Assembly (NCBI RefSeq): GCF_024206475.1
Contig: NZ_JAMBPR010000001.1
Location: 186,001-250,000, forward strand
Source: Paraburkholderia sp. CNPSo 3274
GTDB lineage: Bacteria; Pseudomonadota; Gammaproteobacteria; Burkholderiales; Burkholderiaceae
Length of the DNA: 64,000 nucleotides
Reading direction: 5' to 3'
The position numbers were made by a program, and so were the translations under genes. Of the stretch, positions 51,913 to 61,305 are shown piece by piece. Below the pieces are notes generated by a model, which saw only the letters and a list, made by a program, of their open reading frames with translations, made no database searches and had not been told where the DNA came from. Position 1 is the stretch's first letter. Every line of letters starts with the position of its first letter.

Positions 51913-53604
51913 ATGAACTGGCTGGTATTAACACTGCGCAGCCATCCTGAGATCGCGATCTTTATGTCGCTGGGGATCGGATATTGGGTGGGGGGAAAGA
52001 GCTATCGGGGCTTCAGTCTCGGCGCCGTCACCTCGACACTGCTTGCGGCCATCGCTATCGGGCAGCTGGGAATTCCCATCTCCGCTAACGTCAAGTCGAT
52101 ATTCTTTCTGATGTTCCTGTTCGCCGTCGGTTACGGAGTCGGCCCGCAGTTCGTCAGAGGCATCGCCAAGGACGGCATTCCTCAGGCGCTCTTCTCGGTT
52201 GTCCAGTGCGTCCTGTGTCTTGCCGCCCCCATTGCCGCCGCTAAAATCGCGGGTTATGGCGTCGGCTCCGCTGCCGGTCTTCTCGCGGGCTCCCAGACCA
52301 TTTCGGCGTCAATGGGCCTCGCGACGGACGCAATCGGCCGACTCGGACTGCCCGCCTCGCAAACGAAGGCGTTGCTCGACGCAATGCCGACCGCCTATGC
52401 CGTCAGCTATATATTCGGCACGGTCGGCTCCGCCATCATCCTCGCCCAACTCGGCCCGAAGCTCCTGCGCATCGATCTCGTCAAGGCGTGCAAGGAATAC
52501 GAAGCCAGCCTCGGCGGCACACAGCAGCTCATTACCGCGGGCAGCGCGTGGCACCAATACGAACTGCGCGCATTTCGCATTTCGGGCGAGAGTCCTTTCG
52601 TCGGTCTGACCGTCCGCCAAGTCGAAGCGCTGGAGGCCGAGGGCGTGCGGCTGTTCATCGAACGCATCCGACGCGGCAGCGCAATCGAGGAAGCCAGGCT
52701 CGACTATGTCCTGACAACGGGCGACGTCGTGGCCGTCGCCGGGCGCCGCGACCAGCTCGTGTCCACACTGGGCACGAACGGGGCCGAGATCGACGACGCC
52801 GAACTCCTCGCGGTTCCCGCCGAGGGAGTCGATGTCTATGTCTCCGCAAAGGACGTCGACGGCCAGACGCTCCAGCAGTTGTCCACGCTTCCCGCGGCGC
52901 GCGGCGTCTTCATTCGCAAGATCAAGCGCGGCCCAACCGAAACGCCAATCCCCGTGCTTCCGAGCACGCAGCTTCACCGCGGCGACACGATCACACTCGT
53001 CGGCCGAACCCAGGACACGACTGCAGCCGCCAAGGCACTGGGCACGCTCGACCGGGCGACCAATGCGGCGGATGTTGCCTTCGTCGGGCTGGCGATCACG
53101 ATCGGTGCGCTCGTTGGCGCGATCACTATCAATATCGGAGCCGTTCCGTTGACACTCTCCACGGCGGGCGGCGCGTTGATCGCCGGCATCGTGTTCGGTT
53201 GGCTGCGCGCCATCCACCCGACATTCGGACGTGTGCCCGAACCGACGATCTGGTTCATGAACTCAGTAGGACTGAATGTGTTCATTGCCGTGGTGGGAAT
53301 TACGGCTGGGCCCGGTTTCGTCCTCGGCCTGAAGCAACTGGGCGTGAGCCTCTTTTTGTGGGGCATCTTCGCGACCGCGGTCCCGCTGATTCTAGGCATG
53401 CTGATCGCGAAGTACGTGTTCAGGTTCCATCCCGCAATCGTGCTGGGTTGCTGTGCCGGAGCCCGTACGACAACGGCGGCCTTGGGGATGATTTGCGACG
53501 CCGCGAAAAGCCAGGTTCCAGGGCTTGGCTACACCGTCACGTACGCGGTCGGCAATACCCTGCTGACGATCTGGGGCATGGTCGTCATCATGATACTCAA
53601 GTAG
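51913..53604 (+). CDS. AspT-family aspartate:alanine / amino-acid exchanger
   Basis: 563 residues, GGAGG upstream of the ATG. Layout: N-terminal five-helix membrane half (about 1-180), two RCK_C (TrkA-C) domains (about 205-290 and 295-375), and a C-terminal membrane half (about 390-563) with the repeated GxxxAGxxxG features. This matches AspT-type exchangers, which swap a dicarboxylic amino acid for its decarboxylation product. Immediately downstream is glutamate decarboxylase, so the cargo is inferred to be glutamate/GABA. The usual partner of GadB is the APC-type GadC, absent here. Upstream AT-rich sequence (51831-51900) probably holds the promoter. Confidence 0.9.
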   Translation: MNWLVLTLRSHPEIAIFMSLGIGYWVGGKSYRGFSLGAVTSTLLAAIAIGQLGIPISANVKSIFFLMFLFAVGYGVGPQFVRGIAKDGIPQALFSVVQCVLCLAAPIAAAKIAGYGVGSAAGLLAGSQTISASMGLATDAIGRLGLPASQTKALLDAMPTAYAVSYIFGTVGSAIILAQLGPKLLRIDLVKACKEYEASLGGTQQLITAGSAWHQYELRAFRISGESPFVGLTVRQVEALEAEGVRLFIERIRRGSAIEEARLDYVLTTGDVVAVAGRRDQLVSTLGTNGAEIDDAELLAVPAEGVDVYVSAKDVDGQTLQQLSTLPAARGVFIRKIKRGPTETPIPVLPSTQLHRGDTITLVGRTQDTTAAAKALGTLDRATNAADVAFVGLAITIGALVGAITINIGAVPLTLSTAGGALIAGIVFGWLRAIHPTFGRVPEPTIWFMNSVGLNVFIAVVGITAGPGFVLGLKQLGVSLFLWGIFATAVPLILGMLIAKYVFRFHPAIVLGCCAGARTTTAALGMICDAAKSQVPGLGYTVTYAVGNTLLTIWGMVVIMILK

Positions 53605-53721
53605 CGCTCGCTGCCCCTCACTCATTGAATGAAGCGCGGCGTGTCGTGTCACGCCGTCCCAGCTTGCATCACCCGGCAAACCCATTTTGCCGAAGGCATG
53701 TTCAACCCCAGGAGATAGTCA

Positions 53722-55101
53722 ATGGCTACGCCAATTGCTGCAGTGTCGTCGTATGAAGAGTTCAATATCGACGTGCCGGAAAACGAGTTCCCCCAACACG
53801 GCATCGCTGCGCGGGCAGCAGAAGCACTCGTCCTGAGTCAGGAATGGACAGACACGAACCCGATGCTGAACATGTCATCGTTCGTCACGACCTTTGCCGA
53901 GCCTGAGGCCGTCGAGATCGCCAGGCGAAACATGTTCAAGAACTATATCGACCACGATATGTATCCGCAGCTTTTCGCCATGGAAACCCGGATGGTGAGA
54001 TGGCTGCACCAACTCTGGAATGGACCCGATGGCGTCGAACCTTACGGCACCGCGACGGTCGGTTCATCGGAAGCATGCATGCTCGCCGGTCTCGCCCACA
54101 AGTGGAACTGGCGCCAGACGCGGGAACGGGATGGCAAAGACGCCACACGCCCCAATATGGTGACGGGAGGCAACGTCCAGATTGTCTGGAAGAAGTTCCT
54201 GCGCTATTTCGACGTGGAACCGCGGATCGTTCCGCTCAAGCCAGGTAACTATCGGCTAACGGCGGACGAACTGGAGAAGTACGTAGACGAAAATACGATC
54301 GCCGTCGTCGCCATTGCCGGACAGACCTTCACCGGCGAGGACGACGACATCCAGGGGATTCACGACTGGCTCGACGCTTATGAACAAAGGACAGGCATTT
54401 CGATTCCCATGCACATCGACGGCGCGTCCGGAGGCTTCGTCAATCCGTTCCTGTATCCCGACTACCGCTGGGACTTCCGGCTGCCGCGCGTCCAGTCGAT
54501 CAACGCATCGGGGCACAAGTACGGGCTCACGCCCCCGGGACTGGGTTGGGTGATCTTCCGCGAACGGAGTGTGTTCAATGAAGACCTCGTGTTCTACGTC
54601 AACTACCTGGGCGGCGAAATGCCGACAGCCACGCTGAACTTCAGCCGCAACGCCTTTCAGATCGCCGTTCAGTACTATCAGTTCCTGCGCCTGGGTTTCG
54701 ACGGATATCAGCGAATCATGCGCCAAACGTTGGACAACGCCATTGCCTTGCGTCAGACACTCGTCGACAGCGGCTATTTCAACATCATGAACGAGCAGCA
54801 GCGCATTCCTGTGGTGGCCGTCACGCTCGACAAGAGCGTCACGAAGTTCAACGAATTCGATGTATCGAACAAGGTCCGTGAAAAGGGCTGGGTGCTTTCC
54901 GCGTATTCGATGCCGCCCAACGCCGAGGAGGTCAAGAGCCTGCGTGTGGTGGTCCGGCCGCACATCAATCACAATGTGGCCCAGATGCTCGCGCGTGACA
55001 TCGTCAATGCGTGCAAGTACCTCGAGACACACGGGGGCAGCGCAATCGCACCGAAGCTGCACCAGCACCTGCCGGAGAACAGGTCGCCAGCCAAGTGCTG
55101 A
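53722..55101 (+). CDS. gadB: Glutamate decarboxylase
   Basis: 459 residues. Full-length bacterial GAD: N-terminal FPQHGIAARAAEALVLSQE, SFVTTFAEPEA, GSSEACMLAGLAHKWNW, HIDGASGGFVNPF (Asp233) and PLP lysine Lys266 in NASGHKYGLT. The C-terminal tail lacks the HxT (His465-like) motif at the very end, but the region is short, so pH gating is uncertain. Converts glutamate plus a proton to GABA and CO2 in the cytoplasm, resisting acid. 117 bp after the exchanger gene and probably cotranscribed. Ends at a convergent terminator. Confidence 0.96.
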   Translation: MATPIAAVSSYEEFNIDVPENEFPQHGIAARAAEALVLSQEWTDTNPMLNMSSFVTTFAEPEAVEIARRNMFKNYIDHDMYPQLFAMETRMVRWLHQLWNGPDGVEPYGTATVGSSEACMLAGLAHKWNWRQTRERDGKDATRPNMVTGGNVQIVWKKFLRYFDVEPRIVPLKPGNYRLTADELEKYVDENTIAVVAIAGQTFTGEDDDIQGIHDWLDAYEQRTGISIPMHIDGASGGFVNPFLYPDYRWDFRLPRVQSINASGHKYGLTPPGLGWVIFRERSVFNEDLVFYVNYLGGEMPTATLNFSRNAFQIAVQYYQFLRLGFDGYQRIMRQTLDNAIALRQTLVDSGYFNIMNEQQRIPVVAVTLDKSVTKFNEFDVSNKVREKGWVLSAYSMPPNAEEVKSLRVVVRPHINHNVAQMLARDIVNACKYLETHGGSAIAPKLHQHLPENRSPAKC

Positions 55102-55146
55102 TGGGCCGGGCCAGTTGTCCGCCTCTCACTGATCGTTTGATGTTTG

Positions 55147-55175
55147 GCGCCCCGGGCTCTTTTTCCTCGGGGCGC
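55147..55175. terminator. Terminator hairpin between gadB and the efflux operon
   Basis: Perfect 8-bp stem, GCGCCCCG (55147-55154) with CGGGGCGC (55168-55175), 13-base T-rich loop. It lies between the convergent gadB and mdtP-like genes. A second small stem (TGAAGC/GCTTCA, 55183-55197) overlaps the mdtP-like stop. Confidence 0.65.
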
Positions 55176-55194
55176 ATTGCACTGAAGCCTGGCT

Positions 55195-56682
55195 TCAACG
55201 AGGCTTCAGTTCGACGGGCGCTTCGGCGCGATAGCCGCCGCCGAGCGCCTTCGTCAGCGCGACTTCCTGACTCAGCATCTGCCCGTTCAGCGCGAGCAGT
55301 GCAACCTCCTCGCCAATCACCGGCTGGCGCGCTTCGAGCGCCGCGAGCTGGCTGGTCAGCCCTCGCTGCCAGGACGCTTCGACACTGTCTCTCGTGAACG
55401 TCACCGATTCGATGCGCTGCTTTTGCAATTCGGTTTCGGCGTCGAGTGCCTGTAAGCGGCTGCCCGTCTGCGCGACGTCGCGAACCGCATTGAGCACGGC
55501 CTGGTTGTACTGCTCGATCAGCAAGTTGCTCCCCTCGCGCGCGCCGCTCAAATTCGCATTGAGCGTGCCGCCATCGAAGATCGGCAGGTACAGTCCCGGA
55601 ACCAGGTTGATCTGCCGGCTTGCGTGCGTGAAGAGATCGGCAAGATGCAGGGCGTTGTAGCCGAGAAATGCCTTGATGTCGAAACTCGGATAGAAAGCGG
55701 CCTTCGCCGAGTCGATTCGATCGAAGGACGACTGCACATACCACCGCATCGCCTGTAAATCGGGGCGCCGGGCGAGAAGCTCATAGGAAAGCGTCGCCGG
55801 CAACGCGGCCTGCGAGGCCGGCAGTGCCACGGGCCTGATCTCCGGCAAGCCGTCGGGTCCCGCGCCCGCCAGCGCCCGCAGCGATTCCCGAAACTGCTTG
55901 ATCTGCGCCTGCGTGGATACGATCTGCCGTTCGATGGCCAACTGCTGCGCGCGGGCCTCTTCGAACCGCGTGCGGGGCTCGAGGCCGCGCGCCGCGCGCG
56001 CCTCGTGTGCCTGCACCGCAAACTGCGCGATGTCGCGTGACTGGCTCAACAGATCGACAAGCTGGTAATTCGTCTGGATACCAAAATAAATCTGCGCGAC
56101 ATCGGCCGAAATTTCGAGCTCGACCGCCGACGTCTCCGCGAGCCTCGCGTTCGTCACGCCAATCGAAGCGGCAATCTGCGCGCGCTGCTTGCCCCAGATG
56201 TCGACGTTCAGGCTCGCGCCCAGTCCGACGACGCCCTCGGTGTACCACGGGCCCGTGAGACCCAACGCGGGCTCGTTCTGCGCGAACGGCCCAAGAAAAC
56301 CGTTGGCCGAAACATGCTCGCGATCGAGTAAGGCAAGCGCGCTGACCTGCAGGCTCGATCCCGTCCTGACGAGATCCACGTCGGACTTTGCCTGCGCCAC
56401 GCGAGTTCGCGCGATCACCATCGTCGGGGCATTGGCGAGCGCCTGGTCGATTAGCGCGTCGAGCTGTTCGTCGCCGTATCGCGTCCACCAACGGGCGGCA
56501 GGCCAGCCGTCGCGCGCGAGATGGATATCGTTTGCGAGATTGATCTGCGCGGGGGCGATCTCGGTGTAAGGCGGGCTGTCATGACGGATCAGCGCGCAGC
56601 CCGGCAGCACGGACGCCATCCACGCGATGCACAGGCAGCTTCGATGCCACGGCACGCCTCGCCGAACCGCTCGCGCAATCAT
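55195..56682 (-). CDS. mdtP: NodT/MdtP-type efflux outer-membrane lipoprotein
   Basis: 495 residues. Leader ends in a lipobox (SVLPGC, Cys29). Two TolC-like efflux repeats follow, with WWTRYGDEQLDALIDQALANAP near 65 and LLARRPDLQAMRWYVQSSFDRIDSAKAAFYPSF near 305. Start overlaps the stop of the FUSC gene by 4 bp (ATGA). It is the outer-membrane channel for the MdtN/MdtO-like adaptor and pump. It is less than half identical by eye to the NodT protein at the left edge. Confidence 0.93.
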   Translation of the reverse strand: MIARAVRRGVPWHRSCLCIAWMASVLPGCALIRHDSPPYTEIAPAQINLANDIHLARDGWPAARWWTRYGDEQLDALIDQALANAPTMVIARTRVAQAKSDVDLVRTGSSLQVSALALLDREHVSANGFLGPFAQNEPALGLTGPWYTEGVVGLGASLNVDIWGKQRAQIAASIGVTNARLAETSAVELEISADVAQIYFGIQTNYQLVDLLSQSRDIAQFAVQAHEARAARGLEPRTRFEEARAQQLAIERQIVSTQAQIKQFRESLRALAGAGPDGLPEIRPVALPASQAALPATLSYELLARRPDLQAMRWYVQSSFDRIDSAKAAFYPSFDIKAFLGYNALHLADLFTHASRQINLVPGLYLPIFDGGTLNANLSGAREGSNLLIEQYNQAVLNAVRDVAQTGSRLQALDAETELQKQRIESVTFTRDSVEASWQRGLTSQLAALEARQPVIGEEVALLALNGQMLSQEVALTKALGGGYRAEAPVELKPR

Positions 56683-58799
56683 GATCGCAGGGCCTGTGAC
56701 GATGGCGCCGCGGCGGGCTCAGGGAGGCCGGCGTCAGCGGACCATTCCGGCAACCCCGCGACCTGCCGCGACAGGTCGTCCGCGGCCTCGATGAGCGGTC
56801 CGCGGGACCCGAGCGCCGGTTCGCCGGCTTGCGCAGCGATCTCGTTGCGTCGCGGTGCGCGGGCTGCGGGTGGATTCGCCGCGAGCGCTTCCGCATAGCG
56901 GGCAAGCTCGGCTGATGCCTGTTCCTGGGCCGAACGCACGGCGTCGACCGTCCGCGCGTCAGACGTTCCGCCCTGCGCCGCCAGCGTGTTACGCAGCGTA
57001 TCGCCCGCCAGCATGATCTCGCGCCCCTGTGCGAGAACGGTTTGCGCGCGCAGCGTCAGTTGCGCCTGGTCGGTTTCCCGCCAGTCCGGTTCGAGTGCGA
57101 CACGGGAGAGCGTCGCCTCGCAATCGGCCAGCACGGCCCACGCCTGCAACTGGCGCTGCGCATAAGGCAACTCGTCGTGCCCCGTCACGCCCGTTTGCGA
57201 TGGGCGCAATTGAACTGTGATCGCCCGCAGCATGGCGGCGAGCTTCTGCCGCAGCAGATCGCCCTCGCCCTCGCGCCAGAACGACATCTGCACGAAGGTC
57301 GCCACGCCAACGCCCAGCAGGATGCCCAGCATCCGGTCGCGGATTTCAGTGAGATTGATGACTGGCCCGAAGCGTGCGAGCAATGCCAGCGAAAACGTGA
57401 ACACCAGTTGGACCCCCGCGTAGCCGATCCGCTCCGAGCCGGCTGCAATCCATGCCCCGAACGCGATGACGGGCAGCGTCATCAGCAGCAGACCGGTGAT
57501 GTCGTCGAGGCGCGGAACGACGAACACGACCATGAATAGCGCGAGCCCACTGCCGATGGCGGCCCCGGCCAGCCGCAGCAACGCACGCTGTGCCGAGGCG
57601 CCGAGGCTTGGCAGCGCGACGATCACGCAGGTCAGCATGATCGTGTGTGCGCCCTGCCAGTCTGCGGCGTTGTAGAACACATAACAGATCAACACCGCGA
57701 GCAGCGTCTTTAGTGAGAAGCGCGCATAGGCCGGGTTGGTCCAGGCGTCGGGCGCGACCATCGGTTCGCCCGCACCGGAAGGGCCCGGCGCCGCGCCGCT
57801 CGCGAAGAGGTCGGCATAGGCATGCAGCGCCCGCTGCAATTCCGCAGCCGCGGGAATCGTGTCGGCGGCGTTGCGTTCCACAGCGGTGACAACGCTCACG
57901 TAGCGATACGGTTCGCCCAGCGCCACCGATTCGTCGAGTGCGCGAACGTTCGCCTGCAGTTCGCGCAGCATCTTCAGCTGGGCCGCCGAGGCGCCCCGCC
58001 ACTCGGTCGGTAACTCGCTCGCCGCGCGATAAAGACGTGACACCGTCGCGATGCATGCAAGCTGCGCAGCCTGATGCTCGCGATAGTGGGCGTCGCGCAT
58101 CGTCGCGAATCGCAGCAGCTTCTGCAGCGTCAGCGCGCCCTGCTGGACGGACGCGGGGGTGATGCGTGCGTGGCTCGTGGCGCCCTCGATCAGCGGCATG
58201 AGCCGGGCATCGAGCGCCGCGAGTTGCCGATGAAGCTCAGCCCTGAGCTGCAACTGCGGTTCCGCGGGCAACAGCAGCGTATTGACCAGTAGCGTCAGCG
58301 CGATCGGATAGTTGACCGCCACCCACACCCACAATACTGAGCGGATCAGCAAGTCGGCCTGGTCGGTCCGGTCGACGAAGCTCTGCACATAGATGACGAT
58401 GATGGCGACAATAAAGAACACCACGCCGATTTTCAGCACGCGAATCAGATACGCGCTGCAAAAGAACACCAGACTCGCGATGACGATACGCACCAATGGA
58501 TAGTCGAACGTGAACTTCAGCAGCAGGATCGACAGCCCGATGCCGAGCGTCGATCCGAGGATGAACATCATGCCGACGAGCCGCGTGAACACCACGTTCG
58601 ACTGCGTGACGTAAAACACCACCAGCAGCGACAACGCCAGTTCGGGCACTTCGAGCGCCATCGACACGACGATCACGATCGCGCTCGTCAGCATGCAGCG
58701 CAGCGTTACGTTGAGCCGCCCGGGGAACGACGCCAGCTCCTGCTTCAGGAACGCACCGGCATCGCGCAGCGTGGCGGGCAGGTAGTCGGCGGCGGCCAT
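56679..58799 (-). CDS. mdtO: MdtO-type FUSC inner-membrane pump
   Basis: 706 residues, ATG preceded by GAGGAG. Two sets of about five or six transmembrane helices (about 38-180 and 380-520), each followed by a long cytoplasmic helical domain, the FUSC/MdtO duplication. MdtNOP of E. coli is linked to sulfonamide and aromatic compound resistance; here it sits between the adaptor and channel genes in the same order. Energy coupling is unknown for the family. The C-terminal 130 residues are Ala/Arg-rich and probably cytoplasmic. Confidence 0.92.
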   Translation of the reverse strand: MAAADYLPATLRDAGAFLKQELASFPGRLNVTLRCMLTSAIVIVVSMALEVPELALSLLVVFYVTQSNVVFTRLVGMMFILGSTLGIGLSILLLKFTFDYPLVRIVIASLVFFCSAYLIRVLKIGVVFFIVAIIVIYVQSFVDRTDQADLLIRSVLWVWVAVNYPIALTLLVNTLLLPAEPQLQLRAELHRQLAALDARLMPLIEGATSHARITPASVQQGALTLQKLLRFATMRDAHYREHQAAQLACIATVSRLYRAASELPTEWRGASAAQLKMLRELQANVRALDESVALGEPYRYVSVVTAVERNAADTIPAAAELQRALHAYADLFASGAAPGPSGAGEPMVAPDAWTNPAYARFSLKTLLAVLICYVFYNAADWQGAHTIMLTCVIVALPSLGASAQRALLRLAGAAIGSGLALFMVVFVVPRLDDITGLLLMTLPVIAFGAWIAAGSERIGYAGVQLVFTFSLALLARFGPVINLTEIRDRMLGILLGVGVATFVQMSFWREGEGDLLRQKLAAMLRAITVQLRPSQTGVTGHDELPYAQRQLQAWAVLADCEATLSRVALEPDWRETDQAQLTLRAQTVLAQGREIMLAGDTLRNTLAAQGGTSDARTVDAVRSAQEQASAELARYAEALAANPPAARAPRRNEIAAQAGEPALGSRGPLIEAADDLSRQVAGLPEWSADAGLPEPAAAPSSQALRS

Positions 58800-58808
58800 C
58801 GGTGCTCC

Positions 58809-59867
58809 TCAACGGCCTTGGCCGGTATGACTGCGCCCAGGCTGCAACACGGCCACGGCTGACGTGCCGACGCGAAACAGGTCCGGGTTCGGATTGCCGA
58901 CGAGGATCTTCACCGGAAAGCGCTGCGACACGTGCACCCAGTTCAGCGTGCGCTGGATGTGCGGCAACCCGCCCGGCAGGGCAAGGCCGGCTTCTTCTGA
59001 AGCGATGCCGTAGCCGATCGAGTCGACCACGCCGTGAAAGCGCTGCCCCGTGTCGCTCATCAGGTAGACGCTGGCAGGCGTGCCTGCGCGTACATCCTTG
59101 AGTTCGGTCTCGCGAAAGTTCGCGACCACATACCAATGGCGCGTGTCGATCAAGGTAAAGACCGGTTTGAGCGTGGAAGCGAACTGCCCCGTCGATGTCT
59201 TCAGCGAGACCACGCGTCCGTCGAACGGCGCGCGCACGGTCGCATATTCGAGGTTCAGTTCGGCAATCGCGATCTCGGCCATGATGACGGCGCGCTGCGC
59301 GACCAGCGCGTCCACCCCGCTCACGGCCGCTGCCGCCTGCTGGGCCTGTAGCTGCGCGGCGCTGAGTTCGGCCTCGGTAGCGCGCTGCTCGGTGCGTGCG
59401 CGGTCGACATCTTCTGCCGACACATAGCCGTGCGAGAGCAGCGGCTCCATCCTGTGCAAGGTGTCGGACGCCTGGTTCGCCGCGGCCCGGGAGCGCTCGA
59501 CAGCGGCACGCACCGACTGTGCGTTGTACTGCTGCGCGTTGACCGTGCGCTGGGTCAGCTCGATCTGACGATCGAGCGCGACGAGCGATGCCTTGCCTCG
59601 CGCGAGCGCATCCTCGTACGGACGCGGATCGATGCGAAACAGCAAGTCGCCCTGCTTGACCGCCTGGTTGTCGCGTACCGCCAGCTCGATGATGCGGCCG
59701 TTGACCTCGGGCACGACGTCGATCGTATCCGCATAGACATAGGCATCGTCGGTGCGCGGCGAGCGGTCCAGCAACCGGATCACGAAAATGAGCAGCAACA
59801 GCGTCGCCACGACGAGGAGAACCGCCGGCCATGCCCTCTTCCTGGTCTTGCTCGCACTTGTCGCCAT
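58809..59867 (-). CDS. mdtN: MdtN-type HlyD-family adaptor
   Basis: 352 residues. One N-terminal membrane anchor (about 12-33), the lipoyl half DTIDVVPEVNGRIIELAVRD, a long coiled-coil hairpin (about 85-190), the second lipoyl half TVRAPFDGRVVSL, and a barrel domain (WYVVANFRETELKDVRAGTP). This is the MdtN/EmrA pattern. Ends 9 bp before the pump gene. Gene order YtcA, MdtN, MdtO, MdtP copies the E. coli mdtNOP locus. Confidence 0.93.
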   Translation of the reverse strand: MATSASKTRKRAWPAVLLVVATLLLLIFVIRLLDRSPRTDDAYVYADTIDVVPEVNGRIIELAVRDNQAVKQGDLLFRIDPRPYEDALARGKASLVALDRQIELTQRTVNAQQYNAQSVRAAVERSRAAANQASDTLHRMEPLLSHGYVSAEDVDRARTEQRATEAELSAAQLQAQQAAAAVSGVDALVAQRAVIMAEIAIAELNLEYATVRAPFDGRVVSLKTSTGQFASTLKPVFTLIDTRHWYVVANFRETELKDVRAGTPASVYLMSDTGQRFHGVVDSIGYGIASEEAGLALPGGLPHIQRTLNWVHVSQRFPVKILVGNPNPDLFRVGTSAVAVLQPGRSHTGQGR

Positions 59868-59886
59868 GCCCTCACCTGAAGCAGAT

Positions 59887-60174
59887 TCAATATTGGAACA
59901 ACATCAACCAGACGGCGAGCGACAGGAACGCGACCAGCATGGGATACGTCACGGCAGGAGGCGCGAGCAGGTGGTCCGCCTCGAAGCGCTTCAGCATCAG
60001 ATAGATGACGATCGTCAGCACAACGCCCGCGACGATGCAAAACAGCCAGTCGGGAAAGTACGCCCCGAGCACGTTGAGCGAGGGCGAGTAGTTTGCGCAC
60101 CCTGAAATGGATACCGTTGCCATCACGGCTGCGCCAATTGTGCGCTTCGGAAGTCCGCCCGTGGTGAGTGGCAC
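59887..60174 (-). CDS. ytcA: YtcA-like small lipoprotein
   Basis: 95 residues from a GTG with GGAG six bases upstream. A signal peptide ends in SISGC (lipid Cys26), followed by YSPSLNVLGAYFPDWLFCIVAG and a second membrane helix near the C-terminus. The GAYFPDWLFC motif is the YtcA signature, and YtcA lies beside mdtNOP in enterobacteria. It plays the role that DUF1656 has in other FUSC operons. Twenty bp before mdtN. Confidence 0.87.
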   Translation of the reverse strand: MPLTTGGLPKRTIGAAVMATVSISGCANYSPSLNVLGAYFPDWLFCIVAGVVLTIVIYLMLKRFEADHLLAPPAVTYPMLVAFLSLAVWLMLFQY

Positions 60175-60289
60175 GTGTCACTCCAAAGTTATCGATCCCG
60201 CTCACATTCACGTTGCGCTTTGCAGCCTCCGCGACGCGAGCGAACCGGCTTTTGTCCCGGGCGGTTACGCGCCACGATATCCAATGTCC

Positions 60290-60586
60290 TCATTGCGCCC
60301 CTTTCGTTACGGACGTTTCCGCGACGTCTTGCTGGGGATCACACGCGTCATCGTCTCTCTCGCGCGCGAGTGGCAGCCGGATCGACACGTCTTCGTCGCC
60401 CACTGCCTGCACATCGCCCGGTTGCCAGGCAGTGCGATATATCTCGACGACATAGTCGCGGGCGTCACACTGCTCGCTGAACAACCGTTCGTAGAAACCA
60501 CGGTGCCGCTCGTGCGCCGACATGTCCAGAACCCAGCACACTGCCAGCACAAGCACCGCCCATACGATTCGCTCGATACGTCTCAT
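60290..60586 (-). CDS. Hypothetical small membrane protein of the mdt operon
   Basis: 98 residues from the ATG at 60586. One hydrophobic segment at residues 7-22 (IVWAVLVLAVCWVLDM), then a polar, acidic tail with ERHRGFYERLFSEQCDARDYV and a C-terminus rich in Asp/Arg. It looks like a bitopic protein with a periplasmic or cytoplasmic tail. I do not recognise it. It lies 19 bp after the preceding gene and 115 bp before the ytcA-like gene on the same strand. Confidence 0.65.
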   Translation of the reverse strand: MRRIERIVWAVLVLAVCWVLDMSAHERHRGFYERLFSEQCDARDYVVEIYRTAWQPGDVQAVGDEDVSIRLPLARERDDDACDPQQDVAETSVTKGAQ

Positions 60587-60605
60587 TCCCAACGCCCCTG
60601 ACCTG

Positions 60606-61046
60606 TCAGTGCGACGTGGACCGCCAGCCATCCTCGTGGCGCAATGCACAGGCGAAAACCAGAAAAGCGAGCTTGCTCCCGCAGTCGATCAGCGAGATCA
60701 GTGGAATCCACATCGAATCGCTGAACGCAAGCGGAATCCCGGAGCCGAGTGCCAGAATGCTGACGCCGCAGAGAAACGCGAAAATTTCGCGAGCAAAGCG
60801 GACATTCATGACCACGGCGAGTCCGACGGTGACCACGATAAGATTGGCGGCAATGGCGGCCGCAAAAGCGGTGCAGCCATTTCCCGTGACGAAGTCCAGC
60901 ACCGTCTCCACCAGCGACCACCAGCAGATCGACAGCGTCACGATTGTGAGGGCGTGACCTGCAGGCCGCAGGACGCGACCGTGCACGGCCTGCCCCGAAG
61001 TCGCCTGGAATAAGGGTCCCAAATCATTTTCGGCTTGCCTGAACAT
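60606..61046 (-). CDS. Hypothetical four-helix membrane protein heading the mdt operon
   Basis: 146 residues from the ATG at 61046 (GAGG six bases upstream; an in-frame ATG at 61103 is less likely). Hydrophobic segments at about 32-50, 55-80, 83-103 and 108-130, separated by short loops, suggest four helices with both termini in the cytoplasm. No recognised domain. It is the first gene of the minus-strand unit leading to the MdtNOP-like pump and may be an accessory subunit or an unrelated passenger. Confidence 0.65.
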   Translation of the reverse strand: MFRQAENDLGPLFQATSGQAVHGRVLRPAGHALTIVTLSICWWSLVETVLDFVTGNGCTAFAAAIAANLIVVTVGLAVVMNVRFAREIFAFLCGVSILALGSGIPLAFSDSMWIPLISLIDCGSKLAFLVFACALRHEDGWRSTSH

Positions 61047-61305
61047 TTCCCGCCTCTTCGCATCGCACCTTCGTCCTCGAACCGGCGCCAGTGTGTGGGG
61101 CATCGAAAGCGAGCCGCGAAACTGCACCGTCCACGATTGCAAGGTAGCCCGGCCATGCGAAGAAATCTATTGTACGAACGGGTCGGTGGTCCTGACTCGC
61201 TGTTTGCCCGACTCATCCTTTGGTATAAGCCGGGTGCCAGTGCAAAACACGAACTGGACAGACCAACCAGCGCTTATCAGGCACGCGCATGCAGGCGTTT
61301 TCGCT

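Noticed and set aside
52488..53756. 422-codon frame inside the AspT-family gene
   Set aside because: Overlaps an unmistakable membrane transporter and runs into the gadB start; product is Arg-rich.
58237..59832. 531-codon minus-strand frame spanning the mdtN/mdtO junction
   Set aside because: It crosses two real genes in another frame; no domain or ribosome site.
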